Part shown: positions 23,830-24,439 of the stretch, piece after piece
Layout: the number at the start of each line of letters is the position of its first letter
How positions within the stretch are numbered: position 1 is the stretch's first letter
NCBI GenBank assembly: GCA_005772945.1
Contig: SXIE01000432.1
Location: 1-24,439, forward strand
DNA length: 24,439 nt
Source of the DNA: Pseudomonadota bacterium
GTDB lineage: Bacteria; Myxococcota; UBA9042; PHBI01
Direction: 5' to 3'
The notes under the pieces: model-generated
What the model was told of the DNA's origin: nothing
Seen by the model: the letters and a program-made list of their open reading frames with translations, nothing else
Database searches by the model: none
Program-made: the position numbers and the translations under genes

Positions 23830-24439
23830 TCAGCGGGGCGTTGCGAGGGCGGCGCAGGCGCCACGAATGCGCTCGCGACGACCGAAGGTGAACGGGCGGC
23901 ACGGAACCGCATCGGGCCAGGCCTGGCACATGGCGGCGTGCGCCGCGCGGCAGCGGTCGTCGAGTCCGGGGAGCGCGAAGGCCTCGACCTCCTCGCGCGT
24001 CGCGCTCGCGACCGCCATGGCGATGGTCCAGGCGCCGAGGTTGGCCTGCAGCGCGAGGTGGTCGCCGGTCACGTCGAGCGAGGCGACCAGCAGGAAGTCG
24101 GCGCTGAGACGCGGGGCCACGAGCGCCAGCCAGGGGACGCCCGTCTGCGCGAGCAGATCGCGTTGCCCGATGAACTCGACGGCCGCGGGGGTTCGGATAC
24201 CCGCGCGCGCGGCGCCGAGCCCCGGGTGATTCGCGAACGTCCGACCCGCGCGCCGTGCGGTCTCGAGCCGATCCAGTGTCGCACGGTCGGGCGCGAGCTC
24301 GAGCAGCCCGTGGCGCACGCGCCAGGCCAGCGGCGGTTCGCCTGGGCGGTGCGGGACGGCGAGGTGGAGGCGGCTCGGCGCGGGCCCGTGGTGGTCCGCG
24401 ACGTCGCCGATCGCGTAGCCGGTGCCGAGCCCGGCGGCG
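23830..24439 (-). CDS. Hypothetical protein, 5'-truncated by the window end
   Basis: The frame runs from the stop at 23830 through the window edge without a stop, so the N-terminus is missing; about 202 residues are visible. A GTG at 24318 is an internal alternative start, but coding character (GYAIGDVADHHGPAPSRLHLAVPHR) continues upstream of it. The visible part contains a long helical middle (RATLDRLETARRAGRTFANH), a beta-rich part (VPWLALVAPRLSADFLLVASLDV) and a C-terminal region with three cysteines. No motif or family is recognised. It precedes the PilZ gene on the same strand with a gap of 98 bases. Confidence 0.65.
   Translation of the reverse strand, partial: AAGLGTGYAIGDVADHHGPAPSRLHLAVPHRPGEPPLAWRVRHGLLELAPDRATLDRLETARRAGRTFANHPGLGAARAGIRTPAAVEFIGQRDLLAQTGVPWLALVAPRLSADFLLVASLDVTGDHLALQANLGAWTIAMAVASATREEVEAFALPGLDDRCRAAHAAMCQAWPDAVPCRPFTFGRRERIRGACAALATPR

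Overview
The window is GC-rich DNA (about 70% by eye) packed with 20 protein-coding genes on both strands. No RNA gene, CRISPR array, insertion sequence or phage module was seen. The gene mix suggests a Gram-negative, predatory or soil/marine-type bacterium, most likely Myxococcota (Polyangia-like): four lipoproteins with short lipoboxes, an RCC1-repeat protein, a subtilase lipoprotein, a PilZ protein, a di-heme cytochrome lipoprotein, a FadL-type porin, DbpA and YaeQ. The ECF sigma factor and Ser/Thr kinase pair is of a type most familiar from Planctomycetes, so a planctomycete host or lateral transfer is the main alternative. This assignment is inference from gene content.

Layout. (1) 1-4252, plus strand: a 5'-truncated protein of 14 RCC1-like repeats, then a subtilisin-family lipoprotein. 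(2) 4354-10836, minus strand: dbpA (RNA helicase for 23S rRNA), an orphan ParB-like protein, a transmembrane Ser/Thr kinase with TPRs translationally coupled (ATGA) to an ECF sigma factor, and a small secreted protein. A perfect 11-bp inverted repeat lies in front of the sigma gene. (3) 11033-18085, plus strand: a tight run of seven genes. Pyrimidine-nucleoside phosphorylase, purine-nucleoside phosphorylase, cytidine deaminase and an ATZ/TRZ-type aminohydrolase form a nucleoside-salvage operon, followed after 31 nt by a lipoprotein, a FadL/OmpP1-type outer-membrane protein and YaeQ, which overlap one another by 1-4 nt. (4) 18123-24439, minus strand: a lipoprotein, a beta-propeller/di-heme cytochrome c lipoprotein with a clear intrinsic terminator, two adjacent COG0720 (PTPS/QueD) paralogues with different active-site motifs, a degenerate PilZ protein and a gene cut by the window end.

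How the genes work together. The salvage enzymes would turn imported or scavenged nucleosides into bases and pentose-1-phosphates and deaminate cytidine and, probably, an adenosine-type nucleoside. The co-directional porin could be the outer-membrane entry route. The kinase and sigma factor probably form one signalling unit that lacks a recognisable anti-sigma factor. The two COG0720 proteins look specialised: one carries the QueD motif CxxxHGH (queuosine precursor), the other the ExxHGH motif of PTPS-III (folate precursor).

I found no unmistakable new defence or mobile system. The most notable points are the QueD/PTPS-III pair, the sigma/kinase unit with its inverted repeat, the salvage-porin run, a 16-bp motif on both sides of dbpA, and an in-frame duplication of the kinase gene's 3' end that includes its stop codon. 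No gene-free stretch exceeds 300 bases; the longest are 21290-21565 and 10837-11032.
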